From the NCBI RefSeq assembly GCF_017052585.1, contig NZ_JAFFHZ010000001.1, positions 1,662,501-1,726,500 of the forward strand: a DNA stretch of 64,000 nt, read 5' to 3'. The notes below the pieces were generated by a model. The model was not told the DNA's origin, did not search any database, and saw nothing but the letters and a program-made list of their open reading frames with translations. The translations under genes and the position numbers were made by a program. Shown here in pieces: positions 31,710 to 45,147 of this stretch (positions are counted from its first letter, which is position 1; each line of letters begins with the position of its first letter). The stretch comes from Paenibacillus apiarius (GTDB lineage: Bacteria; Bacillota; Bacilli; Paenibacillales; Paenibacillaceae).

Positions 31710-32129
31710 TTATTTCTTCGCTTTAGGACGCTTCGTACCGTATTTGGAACGAGCTTGCATACGGTTGTTCACACCTGCAGTGTCCAATGCACCGCGAACG
31801 ACGTGATAACGAACACCCGGAAGGTCCTTAACACGGCCGCCGCGAACGAGAACGACACTGTGCTCTTGCAGGTTATGACCGATACCGCCGATATAAGCAT
31901 TCACTTCAACCCGGTTCGTCAAACGAACACGTGCATATTTACGAAGCGCGGAGTTCGGTTTCTTCGGAGTCAATGTACCTACACGAGTGCAGACACCGCG
32001 TTTTTGAGGCGCGCTCAAATCCGTTTCTTCGCGTTTCAACGCGTTGAACCCTTTTTGCAATGCTGGGGATTTGGATTTCTTGATTTTAGCTTCGCGGCCT
32101 TTACGTACCAATTGGTTAATTGTTGGCAT
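31710..32129 (-). CDS. rpsL: 30S ribosomal protein S12
   Basis: A 139-residue decoding-centre protein. The loops [11 protein letters not shown] and [14 protein letters not shown], where streptomycin-resistance changes arise, look like wild type. Bacillus-type insertion [24 protein letters not shown] is present near the start. Confidence 0.98.
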   Translation of the reverse strand: MPTINQLVRKGREAKIKKSKSPALQKGFNALKREETDLSAPQKRGVCTRVGTLTPKKPNSALRKYARVRLTNRVEVNAYIGGIGHNLQEHSVVLVRGGRVKDLPGVRYHVVRGALDTAGVNNRMQARSKYGTKRPKAKK

Positions 32130-32265
32130 GTTGCCACCCCCTTCCCATAAAATTAAACACCTTTACAACCCATTCATTTAAGCCCACAGATCCAGGTGGT
32201 TCATAAATGAACAAATGAAAAGTTTTTGCCGTAGGACTTCACCTTTAACAAAAACATAGGTTTCC

Positions 32266-32523
32266 TTATTCATTGCCTTCGACGACAGCCACCATAGCAG
32301 CGCCCACTTCAATGCCGCATGCTTTCCCGAGTTCGCGCATCGTGCTTACATAAGTAAGCTTGACGCCCTTCTTCTCGCACAGCGCTATGACCTTGGACGT
32401 TACACGCGAGTCTGCGTCTTCTGCGACATACACTTCAATGGCCTTGCCATGCTCAACCATCTTTAACGTTTGTTTCGTCCCAATTCTTACATTGCTATCC
32501 TGTAACCCTTTATCATTAGACAT
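32266..32523 (-). CDS. rplGB: L7Ae-family ribosomal protein YbxF (RplGB)
   Basis: An 85-residue K-turn-binding protein (GTKQTLKMVEHGKAIEVYVAEDAD; C-terminal LGKACGIEVGAAMVAVV). Bacterial YbxF binds K-turn RNAs, including some in ribosome and riboswitch RNAs; its exact cellular role is unclear. ATG at 32523 follows TTGGAGG at 10 bases. It heads the str operon, after a good promoter, as in B. subtilis. Confidence 0.9.
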   Translation of the reverse strand: MSNDKGLQDSNVRIGTKQTLKMVEHGKAIEVYVAEDADSRVTSKVIALCEKKGVKLTYVSTMRELGKACGIEVGAAMVAVVEGNE

Positions 32524-32573
32524 GAAACATGTTCCTCCAAAAGTACAGGTCATTGCCTCGGGCACACTACGAT

Positions 32574-32602
32574 ATATTAGCATTTCAAAAACCGAGTGTC
32601 AA
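32574..32602 (-). promoter_or_regulatory. Sigma-A promoter of rplGB-rpsL-rpsG-fusA-tuf
   Basis: TTGACA (32602-32597), a 17-base spacer and TAATAT (32579-32574), 51 bases before rplGB. Confidence 0.78.
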
Positions 32603-32635
32603 GCAGTTTATTTACTTTTTATTGCAAACTATTAA

Positions 32636-32703
32636 ATTAAAAAAAGAAAAAGCGAGGGGGAGAGGATTATACCACACTAGCGTAATATAATTCCCCTTCG
32701 CTT
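32636..32703 (-). terminator. Second terminator after rpoC
   Basis: Minus strand GCGAAGGGGAATTATA pairs imperfectly with TATAATCCTCTCCCCCTCGC and is followed by TTTTTCTTTTT. It is strong and lies just upstream of the str promoter. The 3' arm contains TATAAT, without a matching -35. Confidence 0.8.
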
Positions 32704-32713
32704 CTCAAACAGA

Positions 32714-32750
32714 AAGTCAGCTGGCACCCTGCTTGCCGGCGCCAGCTGAC
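32714..32750 (-). terminator. First hairpin after rpoC
   Basis: GTCAGCTGGC/GCCAGCTGAC is a 10-bp near-perfect stem with a GC-rich loop, followed on the minus strand by TTTCTGTTTG. It may act with the next hairpin as a tandem terminator, or protect the rpoC mRNA end. Confidence 0.6.
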
Positions 32751-32785
32751 ACTCCGCCATTATTCATTGTACAGCTAAGTCAAGC

Positions 32786-35700
32786 TTACTCCGATGCGCC
32801 TACGCCGGCAGCGTCCAAAGTTTCTTCCGTTGCTTCTTCTTCAAGCGGATTGATCAGCTTCACGCTGCGGTAACGGTTCATACCGGTACCGGCAGGAATG
32901 AGCTTACCGATAATGACGTTCTCTTTCAAGCCGAGCAATTGGTCGACTTTGCCTTTGATCGCCGCATCGGTCAATACGCGTGTCGTTTCTTGGAACGATG
33001 CTGCCGACAAGAAGGAATCTGTCTCAAGAGACGCTTTGGTGATACCAAGCAAAATTGGTTTCGCCACGGCAGGCTCTTTTCCAGCAAGAATCGCATCTTT
33101 GTTGGCTGATTCATATTCATGCATATCTACAAATGATCCTGGCAGAAGAATCGTATCTCCCGCATCAACGATGCGGATTTTGCGCAGCATCTGCTTGATC
33201 ATGACTTCAACGTGCTTATCGTTGATTTCTACCCCTTGGTTCCGGTAAACGCGCTGAACTTCTTGCAAGATATAGTTCTGCACGCCGCGAATACCTTTGA
33301 TGCGGAGCATTTCTTTCGGGTCGATCGAACCATCCGTAATCTCGTCGCCGGCTTCGATCTGCATGCCTTCGGTTACGCGAATGCGGGAACCATAGGTAAC
33401 TGGGTACACCTTCGTCTCAGCCTCGCCTTGGACTTCCACTTCACGGCGGTCTTTCGCTTCGCGAATCTCTTTGACGACACCGTCGATCTCGGAGATAATC
33501 GCTTGACCTTTCGGATTCCGCGCTTCAAAGAGCTCTTGGATACGCGGCAAACCTTGTGTAATATCGTCTCCTGCAACACCACCGGTATGGAACGTACGCA
33601 TCGTGAGCTGCGTTCCTGGTTCACCGATGGATTGCGCCGCGATAATACCGACGGCTTCCCCGATTTCCACGTGCTTGCCTGTCGCCAAGTTGCGGCCATA
33701 ACAGATCTTACATACGCCATGACGGGCACGGCAGCTAAGAACAGAGCGAATTTGCAGCTTTTTGACGCCGGCATTGACGATAGCTTCTGCCTTGTCCGTG
33801 TCGATCAGCTCGTTGCGGTGAACGATAATTTCGCCCGTTTCCGGATGACGAATCGTTTCGAAGGAATAGCGGCCCTCAATTCGGTCATACAATCCTTCGA
33901 TGACTTCTTTGCCATCGGAAATATTGCTGACCAAGAAGCCTTTGTCTGTGCCGCAATCGTCTTCGCGGACGATAACGTCCTGCGCAACGTCGACGAGACG
34001 ACGGGTCAAGTAACCCGAGTCAGCCGTACGGAGAGCCGTATCCGCGAGACCTTTCCGCGCACCGTGAGTGGAAATAAAGTATTCCAAAACCGTAAGGCCT
34101 TCACGGAAGTTCGATTTGATTGGCAATTCAATAATCCGTCCAGACGGGTTCGCCATCAGACCCCGCATACCGCCGAGCTGAGTAATCTGCGATTTGTTAC
34201 CCCGTGCTTTCGAGTCTACCATGAGCATGATGGAGTTGTAACGATCCATCGATTTCATGAGTATATCTGTAATTTTATCCTTCGTCATGGACCACACTTC
34301 AATAACACGGTCATAACGCTCGTCATTCGTAATCAGACCGCGACGATACTGGTTCGTGATGACTTTGACCTTCTCTTCGGATTCCTTCAAAATATCCACT
34401 TTTTCCGGAGGCACGACAACATCCGACACCGCAATCGTAATTCCGGCGCGTGTGGAGTACGTAAATCCGATTTGCTTGATACGGTCCAAAATGACCGACG
34501 TCTTCGTCGTATGGAAAATATCGAAGCAACGGGCAATGATTTGACCGAGATAGTCTTTGCCGACTGCCCCGGATTGCGGAATATTCTGAATAATTTCATG
34601 AATATTCGCGCCTTTTTCATAAATAAAGTAATGATCCGGAGTTCCCTCGAACAAGTTGCGCTTCGTCGCCTCGTTGATGTATGGGAATTCTGCCGGGAAA
34701 ATTTCATTGAAAATGATGCGTCCTACCGTTGTAACGATAAACGCTTCTTGTTGCTTATCCGTAAACGAAGTCTTATTCAAAGCCTTCGCAGGAATGGCAA
34801 CACGCGCATGCAAGGACGCCGTGCCGCGTTGGTATGCAGACACCGCTTCGTTCACAGAAGCAAAAATCATGCCTGAGCCTTCGGCTTCTTTGTTATCCAT
34901 CGTCAAGTAGAAAGATCCGAGGACCATATCCTGAGACGGGGTAACGACCGGCTTGCCGTCTTTAGGGTTCAAGATGTTGCCGGAAGCCAGCATAAGCAAG
35001 CGCGCTTCAGCTTGCGCTTCTGCCGACAACGGAACGTGAACGGCCATCTGGTCACCGTCAAAGTCCGCGTTGTACGCCGTACAAACGAGCGGGTGAAGAC
35101 GGATTGCGCGGCCTTCGACCAAGATCGGTTCGAACGCTTGGATACCGAGACGGTGAAGCGTCGGCGCACGGTTCAACAGAACCGGGTGCTCGCGGATAAC
35201 TTCTTCGAGAACGTCCCATACTTCCGGACTGACGCGCTCCACTTTGCGTTTTGCGCTCTTGATGTTGTGTGCCAAACCTTTATTCACGAGCTCTTTCATG
35301 ACAAAAGGTTTGAACAGCTCAAGGGCCATTTCCTTAGGCAAACCGCATTGGTACATCTTCAAGTAAGGACCTACAACGATAACGGAACGACCGGAATAGT
35401 CAACCCGTTTACCAAGCAAGTTCTGACGGAAGCGCCCTTGTTTCCCTTTCAGCATATGGCTAAGTGATTTGAGCGGACGGTTCCCTGGACCTGTTACCGG
35501 ACGGCCGCGACGGCCGTTGTCGATCAAGGCGTCTACCGCTTCTTGAAGCATCCGTTTCTCATTTTGTACAATGATGTCCGGTGCTCCCAAGTCGAGCAAG
35601 CGCTTCAAACGGTTGTTCCGGTTAATGACGCGGCGGTACAAGTCGTTCAAGTCGGACGTAGCAAAACGACCGCCATCAAGCTGCACCATCGGACGAAGTT

Positions 35701-36409
35701 CCGGAGGAATGACCGGCAGCACATCAAGAATCATCCAATCCGGGCTGTTGCCGGAATTGCGGAATGCCTCAATGACTTCCAGACGCTTAATAGCCCGGTT
35801 GCGGCGTTGGCCTTGAGCTGTGCGCAGCTCTTCTTTGAGCATATCCAGCTCTTTGTCCAAATCCAAATCTTGAAGCAGCTTTTTGACAGCTTCCGCACCC
35901 ATACCGGCTTGGAAAGCATGACCATATTTCTCACGGTAGCTGCGATATTCTTTCTCGGACAACAGTTGTTTCTTCTCAAGCGGCGTATCTCCTGGGTCCG
36001 TTACGACATAGGAAGCGAAATAAATGATCTCTTCCAATGAACGCGGGGACATATCCAGCGCTAAGCCCATACGGCTCGGAATACCTTTAAAGTACCAAAT
36101 GTGCGATACCGGAGCGGCCAATTCAATATGCCCCATCCGTTCACGTCGAACTTTTTGGCGAGTTACTTCAACGCCGCATCGATCACAGACGACGCCTTTA
36201 TAACGTACACGTTTGTATTTACCGCAATGACACTCCCAATCCTTCGTCGGCCCGAAAATCTTCTCGCAGAACAAGCCTTCTTTCTCCGGCTTCAGCGTGC
36301 GATAGTTGATCGTTTCTGGCTTCTTGACTTCGCCGCGAGACCACGAACGAATTTTGTCGGGAGAGGCAAGCCCGATTTTCATGAATTCAAAATTGTTGAC
36401 GTCCATCAA
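32786..36409 (-). CDS. rpoC: DNA-directed RNA polymerase subunit beta'
   Basis: A ~1206-residue subunit. It has the zinc site [20 protein letters not shown] near residues 60-80, the active-site magnesium loop NADFDGD (~450), the bridge helix and trigger-loop region ([20 protein letters not shown]) and the second zinc site ([13 protein letters not shown]). It starts with TTG at 36409 or ATG at 36406; AAGGAGGG fits both. It follows rpoB by 158 bases, with no terminator visible. Confidence 0.99.
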   Translation of the reverse strand: MMDVNNFEFMKIGLASPDKIRSWSRGEVKKPETINYRTLKPEKEGLFCEKIFGPTKDWECHCGKYKRVRYKGVVCDRCGVEVTRQKVRRERMGHIELAAPVSHIWYFKGIPSRMGLALDMSPRSLEEIIYFASYVVTDPGDTPLEKKQLLSEKEYRSYREKYGHAFQAGMGAEAVKKLLQDLDLDKELDMLKEELRTAQGQRRNRAIKRLEVIEAFRNSGNSPDWMILDVLPVIPPELRPMVQLDGGRFATSDLNDLYRRVINRNNRLKRLLDLGAPDIIVQNEKRMLQEAVDALIDNGRRGRPVTGPGNRPLKSLSHMLKGKQGRFRQNLLGKRVDYSGRSVIVVGPYLKMYQCGLPKEMALELFKPFVMKELVNKGLAHNIKSAKRKVERVSPEVWDVLEEVIREHPVLLNRAPTLHRLGIQAFEPILVEGRAIRLHPLVCTAYNADFDGDQMAVHVPLSAEAQAEARLLMLASGNILNPKDGKPVVTPSQDMVLGSFYLTMDNKEAEGSGMIFASVNEAVSAYQRGTASLHARVAIPAKALNKTSFTDKQQEAFIVTTVGRIIFNEIFPAEFPYINEATKRNLFEGTPDHYFIYEKGANIHEIIQNIPQSGAVGKDYLGQIIARCFDIFHTTKTSVILDRIKQIGFTYSTRAGITIAVSDVVVPPEKVDILKESEEKVKVITNQYRRGLITNDERYDRVIEVWSMTKDKITDILMKSMDRYNSIMLMVDSKARGNKSQITQLGGMRGLMANPSGRIIELPIKSNFREGLTVLEYFISTHGARKGLADTALRTADSGYLTRRLVDVAQDVIVREDDCGTDKGFLVSNISDGKEVIEGLYDRIEGRYSFETIRHPETGEIIVHRNELIDTDKAEAIVNAGVKKLQIRSVLSCRARHGVCKICYGRNLATGKHVEIGEAVGIIAAQSIGEPGTQLTMRTFHTGGVAGDDITQGLPRIQELFEARNPKGQAIISEIDGVVKEIREAKDRREVEVQGEAETKVYPVTYGSRIRVTEGMQIEAGDEITDGSIDPKEMLRIKGIRGVQNYILQEVQRVYRNQGVEINDKHVEVMIKQMLRKIRIVDAGDTILLPGSFVDMHEYESANKDAILAGKEPAVAKPILLGITKASLETDSFLSAASFQETTRVLTDAAIKGKVDQLLGLKENVIIGKLIPAGTGMNRYRSVKLINPLEEEATEETLDAAGVGASE

Positions 36410-36567
36410 GGAGCGACCCTCCTTAATCTGTACTTGAGTTCGCCGCTTTTGTTTTCACACAGGAAGCGGCCTTCTGTGTTCGAATCTATATGGGTTGACG
36501 ATGGCCGGAACGGCAAGAGCCGCCGACCATCGTCTGAACCAACAACGCTATCCAATTTGCGCAACTG

Positions 36568-40110
<3,543 letters not shown>

Positions 40111-40448
40111 CTTTAACTCACCCCTCATGTCTACTACAAAAATGGATTGCGAATCCTTTTCGGTATCCTTTATAATAAAGTCCACGAAAGAGACTCTGAA
40201 ACAAGTTGAAAATGTAGAAAATAAAGCAAAAAGAAAAACGCACGTTCACGGCAAAAACGCGAATTGCGATGGACGCCGTTTCCCCGTGCCGCCGTTTCAT
40301 GTTGTCGTTTGTCCTTCATATCGATAGACTTGCCCAAAATGTAAACATTATACGTCAATTCCTAAAAAAGTATGCATCGTTTTAAAAAAAGACTTGACAT
40401 TTTGGTCATGTAAAGACATGAAGGCCATCCTAATACTGACATTTTATA
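40111..40448 (-). promoter_or_regulatory. Long rpoB leader (no gene)
   Basis: About 340 transcribed bases between promoter and rpoB. It contains CATGT-cttt-ACATG, a run of seven T at about 40388-40382, and a TATAAT near 40352-40347 without a good -35. I see no complete terminator and no known riboswitch. Confidence 0.4.
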
Positions 40449-40477
40449 ATAATATCACATTGGGCATATGAAGTCAA
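40449..40477 (-). promoter_or_regulatory. Sigma-A promoter of rpoB-rpoC
   Basis: TTGACT (40477-40472), a 17-base spacer and TATTAT (40454-40449). It lies just after the methyltransferase stop. Confidence 0.65.
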
Positions 40478-40500
40478 CTCGAAAATTGGGTTACCGTCTA

Positions 40501-41106
40501 TTATCGTTTCGTTGCCCGATATACGCGATACCCTTTATCCTTCGTTACCAACTCCACATTGTCTTCTCCGAACAACGTATGCAGCTTCGCCTCGGCTGAA
40601 GGCGCCCCCTGCTTCTTCTGAATCACGATCCAGAGCGATCCTTGTTCGTTTAATTGTTCATAGGACTGTTCGAAAATGCGATGGACGACTTCTTTCCCGG
40701 CCCGAATCGGAGGATTGGTCAAAATGACATCAAAGCGTTCGCCTGTAAGTGCGGCCAATCCGTCACTTTCCTGAACCGTGACATTATGAATGCCATTTTG
40801 CGCGGCATTTTCCCGTGCCAGCTGCAAGGCGCGTTCATTGACGTCCACCAACTTAACATGCCCCTGCCTTGCCAAGCGAGCTGCCGTCAAGCCAATTGGC
40901 CCATACCCGCAGCCGACGTCAAGCACCTGCGCCTGTTCGGGAATGTCCATGCTGTCAATCAATACGCGGCTTCCATAGTCAACGGCGCCCTTCGAAAATA
41001 CGCCTGCATCGGAAACGAACTGGAAGTTCATTCCGCGAAGAGCCGCCCGCCACTGCTGACGGTCATGCGAAGCCTCCGGCCGTTTGCTGTAATAGTGTCC
41101 GTTCAT
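40501..41106 (-). CDS. Class I SAM-dependent methyltransferase (RsmC/YbxB-like)
   Basis: A 201-residue Rossmann-fold methyltransferase. The SAM-binding motif VLDVGCGYGPIGL is near residue 63, and the NPP catalytic motif is in ILTNPPIRAGKEVVH, typical of N-methyltransferases acting on bases of RNA. It matches B. subtilis YbxB in position between rplL and rpoB, and the RsmC family suggests a 16S rRNA target, which is inferred only. ATG at 41106 follows TAGGAGG; a longer frame is open but lacks a ribosome site. Confidence 0.88.
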   Translation of the reverse strand: MNGHYYSKRPEASHDRQQWRAALRGMNFQFVSDAGVFSKGAVDYGSRVLIDSMDIPEQAQVLDVGCGYGPIGLTAARLARQGHVKLVDVNERALQLARENAAQNGIHNVTVQESDGLAALTGERFDVILTNPPIRAGKEVVHRIFEQSYEQLNEQGSLWIVIQKKQGAPSAEAKLHTLFGEDNVELVTKDKGYRVYRATKR

Positions 41107-41197
41107 TCCCTTACCTCCTAGCGAGTTACACTCCAGCAGGTCAAAATCGCTGCCGTTCATTGGCTAAGATGCGCACCATGGTCGTATCCTAGACAAC

Positions 41198-41226
41198 AAA
41201 CCCCTTGAATGGTCTTCAAGGGGTTC
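41198..41226 (-). terminator. Hairpin after rplL
   Basis: Minus strand AACCCCTTGAA-gacca-TTCAAGGGGTT, an 11-bp perfect stem followed by TGTTGTCT. The weak U-tract suggests partial termination or transcript processing, letting ybxB and perhaps rpoB be read at lower level. Confidence 0.65.
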
Positions 41227-41245
41227 GCACTTTACAGAGCTGAAA

Positions 41246-41611
41246 TTACTTCACTTCTACAGATGCGCCTGCTTCTTCGAGCTTCGCTTTTACAGCTTCT
41301 GCTTCTTCTTTGCTTACTTTTTCTTTCAATGGTTTCGGGCAGTTGTCTACCAAGTCTTTCGCTTCTTTCAGGCCAAGACCTGTAATTTCGCGAACTACTT
41401 TGATAACGTTGATTTTGCCAGCGCCAGGGCCGTTCAAAATTACGTCGAATTCTGTTTGCTCAGCTGCGCCACCGTCGCCAGCACCACCAGCCATAACTGC
41501 TACAGGAGCTGCAGCTGTTACACCGAATTCTTCTTCGATTGCTTTAACAAGGTCGTTCAGTTCCAAAACGGACATGCCTTTAATGGCTTCCAAGATTTGC
41601 TCTTTGCTCAT
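41246..41611 (-). CDS. rplL: 50S ribosomal protein L7/L12
   Basis: A 121-residue stalk protein. The N-terminal dimer region ([29 protein letters not shown]) leads to an Ala/Gly hinge ([14 protein letters not shown]) and the factor-binding C-terminal domain ([23 protein letters not shown]). ATG at 41611 follows TGGAGG. Confidence 0.98.
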   Translation of the reverse strand: MSKEQILEAIKGMSVLELNDLVKAIEEEFGVTAAAPVAVMAGGAGDGGAAEQTEFDVILNGPGAGKINVIKVVREITGLGLKEAKDLVDNCPKPLKEKVSKEEAEAVKAKLEEAGASVEVK

Positions 41612-41683
41612 TGTTAAACCTCCATATTCGTGATTGATTATTAGATGTTCGCGCAATGCCCCATGTCGGGAACGCGATTATGA

Positions 41684-42187
41684 TTACGCTTCGGCTTCGT
41701 TCTTGTCTGCGACTGCTTTGACAGCAAGTGCGAAGTTGCGCATAGGCGCTTGAAGCACGCTGAGCAACATGGACAGCAAACCTTCACGGGATGGCAATTC
41801 TGCCAACGCTTTGATTTGAGCCACATCGACGACGCGGCCTTCGACGACGCCACCTTTGATCTCAAGAGCTTCGTTCTTCTTCGCAAAGTCGTTCAAAATC
41901 TTCGCAGGAGCTACTGCGTCTTCACGGCTGAATGCGATTGCCGTAGGACCCGACAATACTTCATCAAGTTCCGACAATTCCGCTGCTGCTGTCGCACGGC
42001 GAACCAATGTATTTTTCAATACTTGGAATTCAATGCCTGCTTCGCGCAGTTGTTTGCGGAGCTCGGTAACTTGAGATACGTTCAAGCCACGGTAGTCGGC
42101 CACAACCGTTGTTGCGCTGCCACGCAATTTCTCAGCGATTACTTCCACTGCTTGCTGCTTCGCTTCGATTACTTTTGCGTTTGCCAC
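41684..42187 (-). CDS. rplJ: 50S ribosomal protein L10
   Basis: A 167-residue stalk base protein ([41 protein letters not shown]) that anchors L7/L12 dimers and binds its own leader RNA in known systems. It starts with GTG at 42187, 6 bases after GGAGGTG. A structured leader precedes it. Confidence 0.97.
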   Translation of the reverse strand: MANAKVIEAKQQAVEVIAEKLRGSATTVVADYRGLNVSQVTELRKQLREAGIEFQVLKNTLVRRATAAAELSELDEVLSGPTAIAFSREDAVAPAKILNDFAKKNEALEIKGGVVEGRVVDVAQIKALAELPSREGLLSMLLSVLQAPMRNFALAVKAVADKNEAEA

Positions 42188-42257
42188 TCGATCCACCTCC
42201 TACAAGTATCATTTCTAACCGCATCCCGACCGATGTCTTCTACCTACTTCAGCATAA

Positions 42258-42443
42258 GAAAAGCCTCTGCAGTTCACTACAGAGGCATCACGAAAAGGTC
42301 AGGCGCGCAGTCGCGTCTACGACGCGCACCTTCGCACTCATTCTATTTCGAACACCTCGGTAGGAGATTAAGCCTTCCGGCACCTACTGTCTACGGTACG
42401 ATTATTCAAGTTTAATTATACGCTGTCTTTCAGCAACTCTATC
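42258..42443 (-). promoter_or_regulatory. Ribosomal protein L10 leader
   Basis: The transcript contains the region around 42385-42345 (AAGGCTTAATCTCCTACCGAGG) seen in L10 leaders, resembling the rRNA site bound by L10(L12)4. It ends in a terminator GCCTCTGtagtgaactgCAGAGGC then TTTTCTT (42286-42256). Binding of L10 would be expected to cut rplJL expression by termination. Confidence 0.82.
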
Positions 42444-42473
42444 AGTATAGCACGAACGGCCGAATCATGTCAA
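42444..42473 (-). promoter_or_regulatory. Sigma-A promoter of rplJ-rplL
   Basis: Perfect TTGACA (42473-42468), an 18-base spacer and TATACT (42449-42444). Confidence 0.78.
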
Positions 42474-42528
42474 CCTCTTCCGTTACTTACCATCAGAGGC
42501 CAGATCATTTCCCTCAGGAAAGTTAATC

Positions 42529-43221
42529 TTAGCGGAATGCTGCAGTTTCAACGCGCGCTGCAGGTCCCATCGTCGAAGAAACGGCGATGTTTTTCAAGTA
42601 CACGCCTTTTGCCGCTGCCGGCTTCGCACGGTTCAATGCATCGATGAGAGCTTTAAAGTTGTCATGCAACTTGTCTGCATCGAAGGACACTTTACCGATT
42701 GGCGCATGAATTTGGCCTGCTTTGTCCAGACGGTATTCGATTTTACCCGCTTTGATCTCTTGGATCGCTTTAGCGACATCGAATGTAACCGTGCCGGCTT
42801 TAGGGTTAGGCATCAGACCTTTACCACCAAGGATACGGCCCAATTTACCAACTTCGCTCATCATGTCTGGTGTTGCTACGCAGACATCGAATTCGAACCA
42901 GCCTTGTTGGATTTTGTTGATCATATCTTGATCGCCTACAAAATCAGCGCCAGCTGCTTCTGCCTCTTTCGCTTTTTCGCCTTTTGCAAAGACGAGAACG
43001 CGCTTAGTCTTACCTGTACCGTGAGGAAGTACGACAACCCCACGAACGTTTTGGTCTTGTTTACGAGGGTCTACGCCCAAGCGAACAGCCACTTCAATCG
43101 TTTCGTCAAATTTAGCCGTAGCCGATTTTTTCACTAGTTCAATAGCTTCCATCGGCTGGTAAGTTGCATCTTTGTCGAACAACTTAGCGGCTTCAACGTA
43201 TTTCTTGCCACGTTTTGCCAT
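42529..43221 (-). CDS. rplA: 50S ribosomal protein L1
   Basis: A 230-residue protein of the L1 stalk ([41 protein letters not shown]). L1 can repress its own operon in other bacteria. ATG at 43221 follows AAGGAGG. The frame extends upstream but those residues are not L1-like. Confidence 0.98.
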   Translation of the reverse strand: MAKRGKKYVEAAKLFDKDATYQPMEAIELVKKSATAKFDETIEVAVRLGVDPRKQDQNVRGVVVLPHGTGKTKRVLVFAKGEKAKEAEAAGADFVGDQDMINKIQQGWFEFDVCVATPDMMSEVGKLGRILGGKGLMPNPKAGTVTFDVAKAIQEIKAGKIEYRLDKAGQIHAPIGKVSFDADKLHDNFKALIDALNRAKPAAAKGVYLKNIAVSSTMGPAARVETAAFR

Positions 43222-43284
43222 GTTATGTTTCCTCCTTTGTGGTATTAACGGATAAACCTCCCACATGCGTCAAGAAAACCAAAA

Positions 43285-43710
43285 TTAGTCTTCTACGACG
43301 ATACCCATGCTGCGAGCCGTACCTTCAACCATACGCATAGCCGATTCAACGGATGCTGCGTTCAGGTCAGGCATTTTTTGTTCTGCGATTTGACGAACAA
43401 CGTCGCGCTTTACAGTCGCAACTTTTTTCTTGTTCGGTTCGCCGGAACCTTTTTCTACTTTCGAAGCTACTTTCAACAATACAGCAGCCGGCGGCGTCTT
43501 CGTAATGAACGTAAAGGAACGATCTTCGAACACAGTGATTTCGACAGGAATGATAAGACCTGCTTGATCCGCTGTTTTCGCGTTGAACTCTTTACAGAAC
43601 GCCATGATGTTAACCCCTGCTTGACCCAATGCTGGACCTACCGGAGGCGCAGGATTTGCCTTTCCCGCTGGTATTTGCAACTTAACGATTTTGATGACTT
43701 TTTTCGCCAC
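43285..43710 (-). CDS. rplK: 50S ribosomal protein L11
   Basis: A 141-residue protein of the GTPase-associated centre ([31 protein letters not shown]). The Pro-rich N-terminal site of thiostrepton action and RelA activation is intact. It starts with GTG at 43710 after AGGAGGTG. Confidence 0.98.
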   Translation of the reverse strand: MAKKVIKIVKLQIPAGKANPAPPVGPALGQAGVNIMAFCKEFNAKTADQAGLIIPVEITVFEDRSFTFITKTPPAAVLLKVASKVEKGSGEPNKKKVATVKRDVVRQIAEQKMPDLNAASVESAMRMVEGTARSMGIVVED

Positions 43711-43786
43711 GTAGTACACCTCCTTGCGCTAATATGTGAGCTTGAAGCTTGCGCCCTGTCTCACAGCAGAAACCTGAAAAGATGTA

Positions 43787-44320
43787 TTAAATCTTCTCCA
43801 CTTGGTGGTAATCCAACTCAAGCGGGGTTTCTCTTCCAAACATATTGACATGGACCTTCAACTTTTGCTTGTCCGTAATGATTTCTTCAACCGTACCGAC
43901 AAAGTTGGCAAAAGGACCCACTTTAATACGCACCGATTCCTTCAAGTCGAAATCGACCTTCGGCTTCGGCGCTTCCATTCCCATTGTCTTCAAGATTTGT
44001 TCAACCTCATCAGGCAATAGCGGAATAGGCTTTGAACCAGAACCAGTAGAACCGACAAAACCAGTGACCCCTGGCGTGTTGCGAACAACATACCAAGACT
44101 CATCCGTCTGGATCATCTCTACCAAAACATAGCCAGGGTAAACCTTGCGCATGACGGTCTTTTTCTTGCCGTCTTTGTTTACCACTTCTTCTTCCATCGG
44201 AACAAGAACTCGGAAAATTTTGTCTTCCATGCCCATGGATTCGACGCGCTTTTCCAAATTGGCTTTCACTTTGTTTTCATACCCCGAATAGGTATGAACA
44301 ACGTACCATCTCTTTTCCAT
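43787..44320 (-). CDS. nusG: Transcription termination/antitermination factor NusG
   Basis: A 177-residue protein: NGN domain (EKRWYVVHTYSGYENKVKANLEKR; VYPGYVLVEM) followed by a KOW domain (VRIKVGPFANFVGTVEEIITDKQKLKVHV). In Bacillus NusG also drives sequence-specific pausing. ATG at 44320; order rpmG-secE-nusG-rplK is standard. Confidence 0.98.
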   Translation of the reverse strand: MEKRWYVVHTYSGYENKVKANLEKRVESMGMEDKIFRVLVPMEEEVVNKDGKKKTVMRKVYPGYVLVEMIQTDESWYVVRNTPGVTGFVGSTGSGSKPIPLLPDEVEQILKTMGMEAPKPKVDFDLKESVRIKVGPFANFVGTVEEIITDKQKLKVHVNMFGRETPLELDYHQVEKI

Positions 44321-44343
44321 AACCAAGCCACCTTGGGACTTTA

Positions 44344-44553
44344 TTAAATAATCGCTTCGACGATCGCGGAAATTCCGATGTCAAGGACCCAAAAATAAAG
44401 CGTCATAAAGACAACCGTGGCTAATACGACGATCGTATAGCTTGTCAATTCTTTACGATTGGGCCAGCGAACCTTTTTCAATTCGCCCCAGCTGTCGGCA
44501 AAGAAGGAAAACATTGAACCGAAACTACGTTTCAGATTCCCGAAGAAAGCCAC
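44344..44553 (-). CDS. secE: Protein translocase subunit SecE
   Basis: A 69-residue single-span membrane protein: an amphipathic cytoplasmic part (WGELKKVRWPNRKELTSYT) and one transmembrane helix (IVVLATVVFMTLYFWVLDIGI). It clamps SecY. It starts with GTG at 44553 after GGAGGTG. Confidence 0.96.
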   Translation of the reverse strand: MAFFGNLKRSFGSMFSFFADSWGELKKVRWPNRKELTSYTIVVLATVVFMTLYFWVLDIGISAIVEAII

Positions 44554-44573
44554 GGACTACACCTCCATCTGAC

Positions 44574-44723
44574 TTATCTTGTTTCGCGATGAGAAGTATG
44601 CTCGTTGCAGAACTTGCAGAATTTCTTCAACTCAATGCGGTCTGGGTGATTGCGTTTGTTCTTTGTTGTCGTGTAGTTGCGTTGTTTGCAGTTCGTGCAA
44701 GCCATCGTAACGATTACCCGCAT
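44574..44723 (-). CDS. rpmG: 50S ribosomal protein L33, zinc-binding type
   Basis: A 49-residue protein ([20 protein letters not shown] to EHTSHRETR). Two CxxC motifs (Cys9-Cys12, Cys36-Cys39) mark the zinc form. ATG at 44723 follows AGGAGGTG. First gene of rpmG-secE-nusG. Confidence 0.96.
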   Translation of the reverse strand: MRVIVTMACTNCKQRNYTTTKNKRNHPDRIELKKFCKFCNEHTSHRETR

Positions 44724-44827
44724 ATAGTACACCTCCTGAAGACACCTTAATGATAAGAAGCGTCGAATTTATCCCAAGCGGAAACAGTTTGCTCCCCTTC
44801 TAAAAGGAATAAAAACCGCCTCTCGAG

Positions 44828-44850
44828 CTGAATAAGACAGACTTATTCAG
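44828..44850 (-). promoter_or_regulatory. Hairpin in rpmG leader
   Basis: CTGAATAAG-tctgt-CTTATTCAG is a 9-bp perfect stem that begins ~35 bases after the promoter. It is followed by CTCGAGAGGCGGTTTTTATT, so a U-run is near but not adjacent. Function unknown. Confidence 0.5.
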
Positions 44851-44884
44851 TAAAAACGTACGCATATTTAGGGCTACCTAAAAC

Positions 44885-44913
44885 ACTTTATCATAAGGGT
44901 CAAATCATGTCAA
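44885..44913 (-). promoter_or_regulatory. Sigma-A promoter of rpmG-secE-nusG
   Basis: TTGACA (44913-44908), a 17-base spacer and TAAAGT (44890-44885). The ~165 bases between it and the sigH terminator hold no recognisable gene. Confidence 0.6.
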
Positions 44914-45080
44914 TGAAAAGTATTGACGCCACGGGGGTTCACGACCTCCACTCTATCATAACCGACAGCCGCATGCAAAGGGAAGAATCTCGAATGTCGA
45001 AGTCTATACCAGTATGGTAGAATTTCTAACAATCTAAACGTACGCCTATCATCTCACAAACTTAAACATTCCTTAATGAT

Positions 45081-45119
45081 AAAAAAAGCTTATACCATCA
45101 CTCGCAAGGTGGATAAGCT
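45081..45119 (-). terminator. Terminator of sigH
   Basis: Minus strand AGCTTATCCACC pairs with GGTATAAGCT (one bulge) and is followed by TTTTTTTATC. Confidence 0.88.
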
Positions 45120-45147
45120 CTTCATCATATTCCTTTATCGCCCGCCA

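Noticed and set aside
33212..34876. 554-codon open frame opposite rpoC
   Set aside because: Antisense mirror of a highly expressed gene with biased codons; no domain recognised.
40111..40185. Upstream ATG (40185) as rpoB start adding 25 residues
   Set aside because: The extra residues are not RpoB-like, and TTG 40110 has a properly spaced GGGGTGAG.
44724..45080. Possible tRNA gene between rpmG and sigH
   Set aside because: No cloverleaf, T-loop or CCA-like end could be found on either strand.
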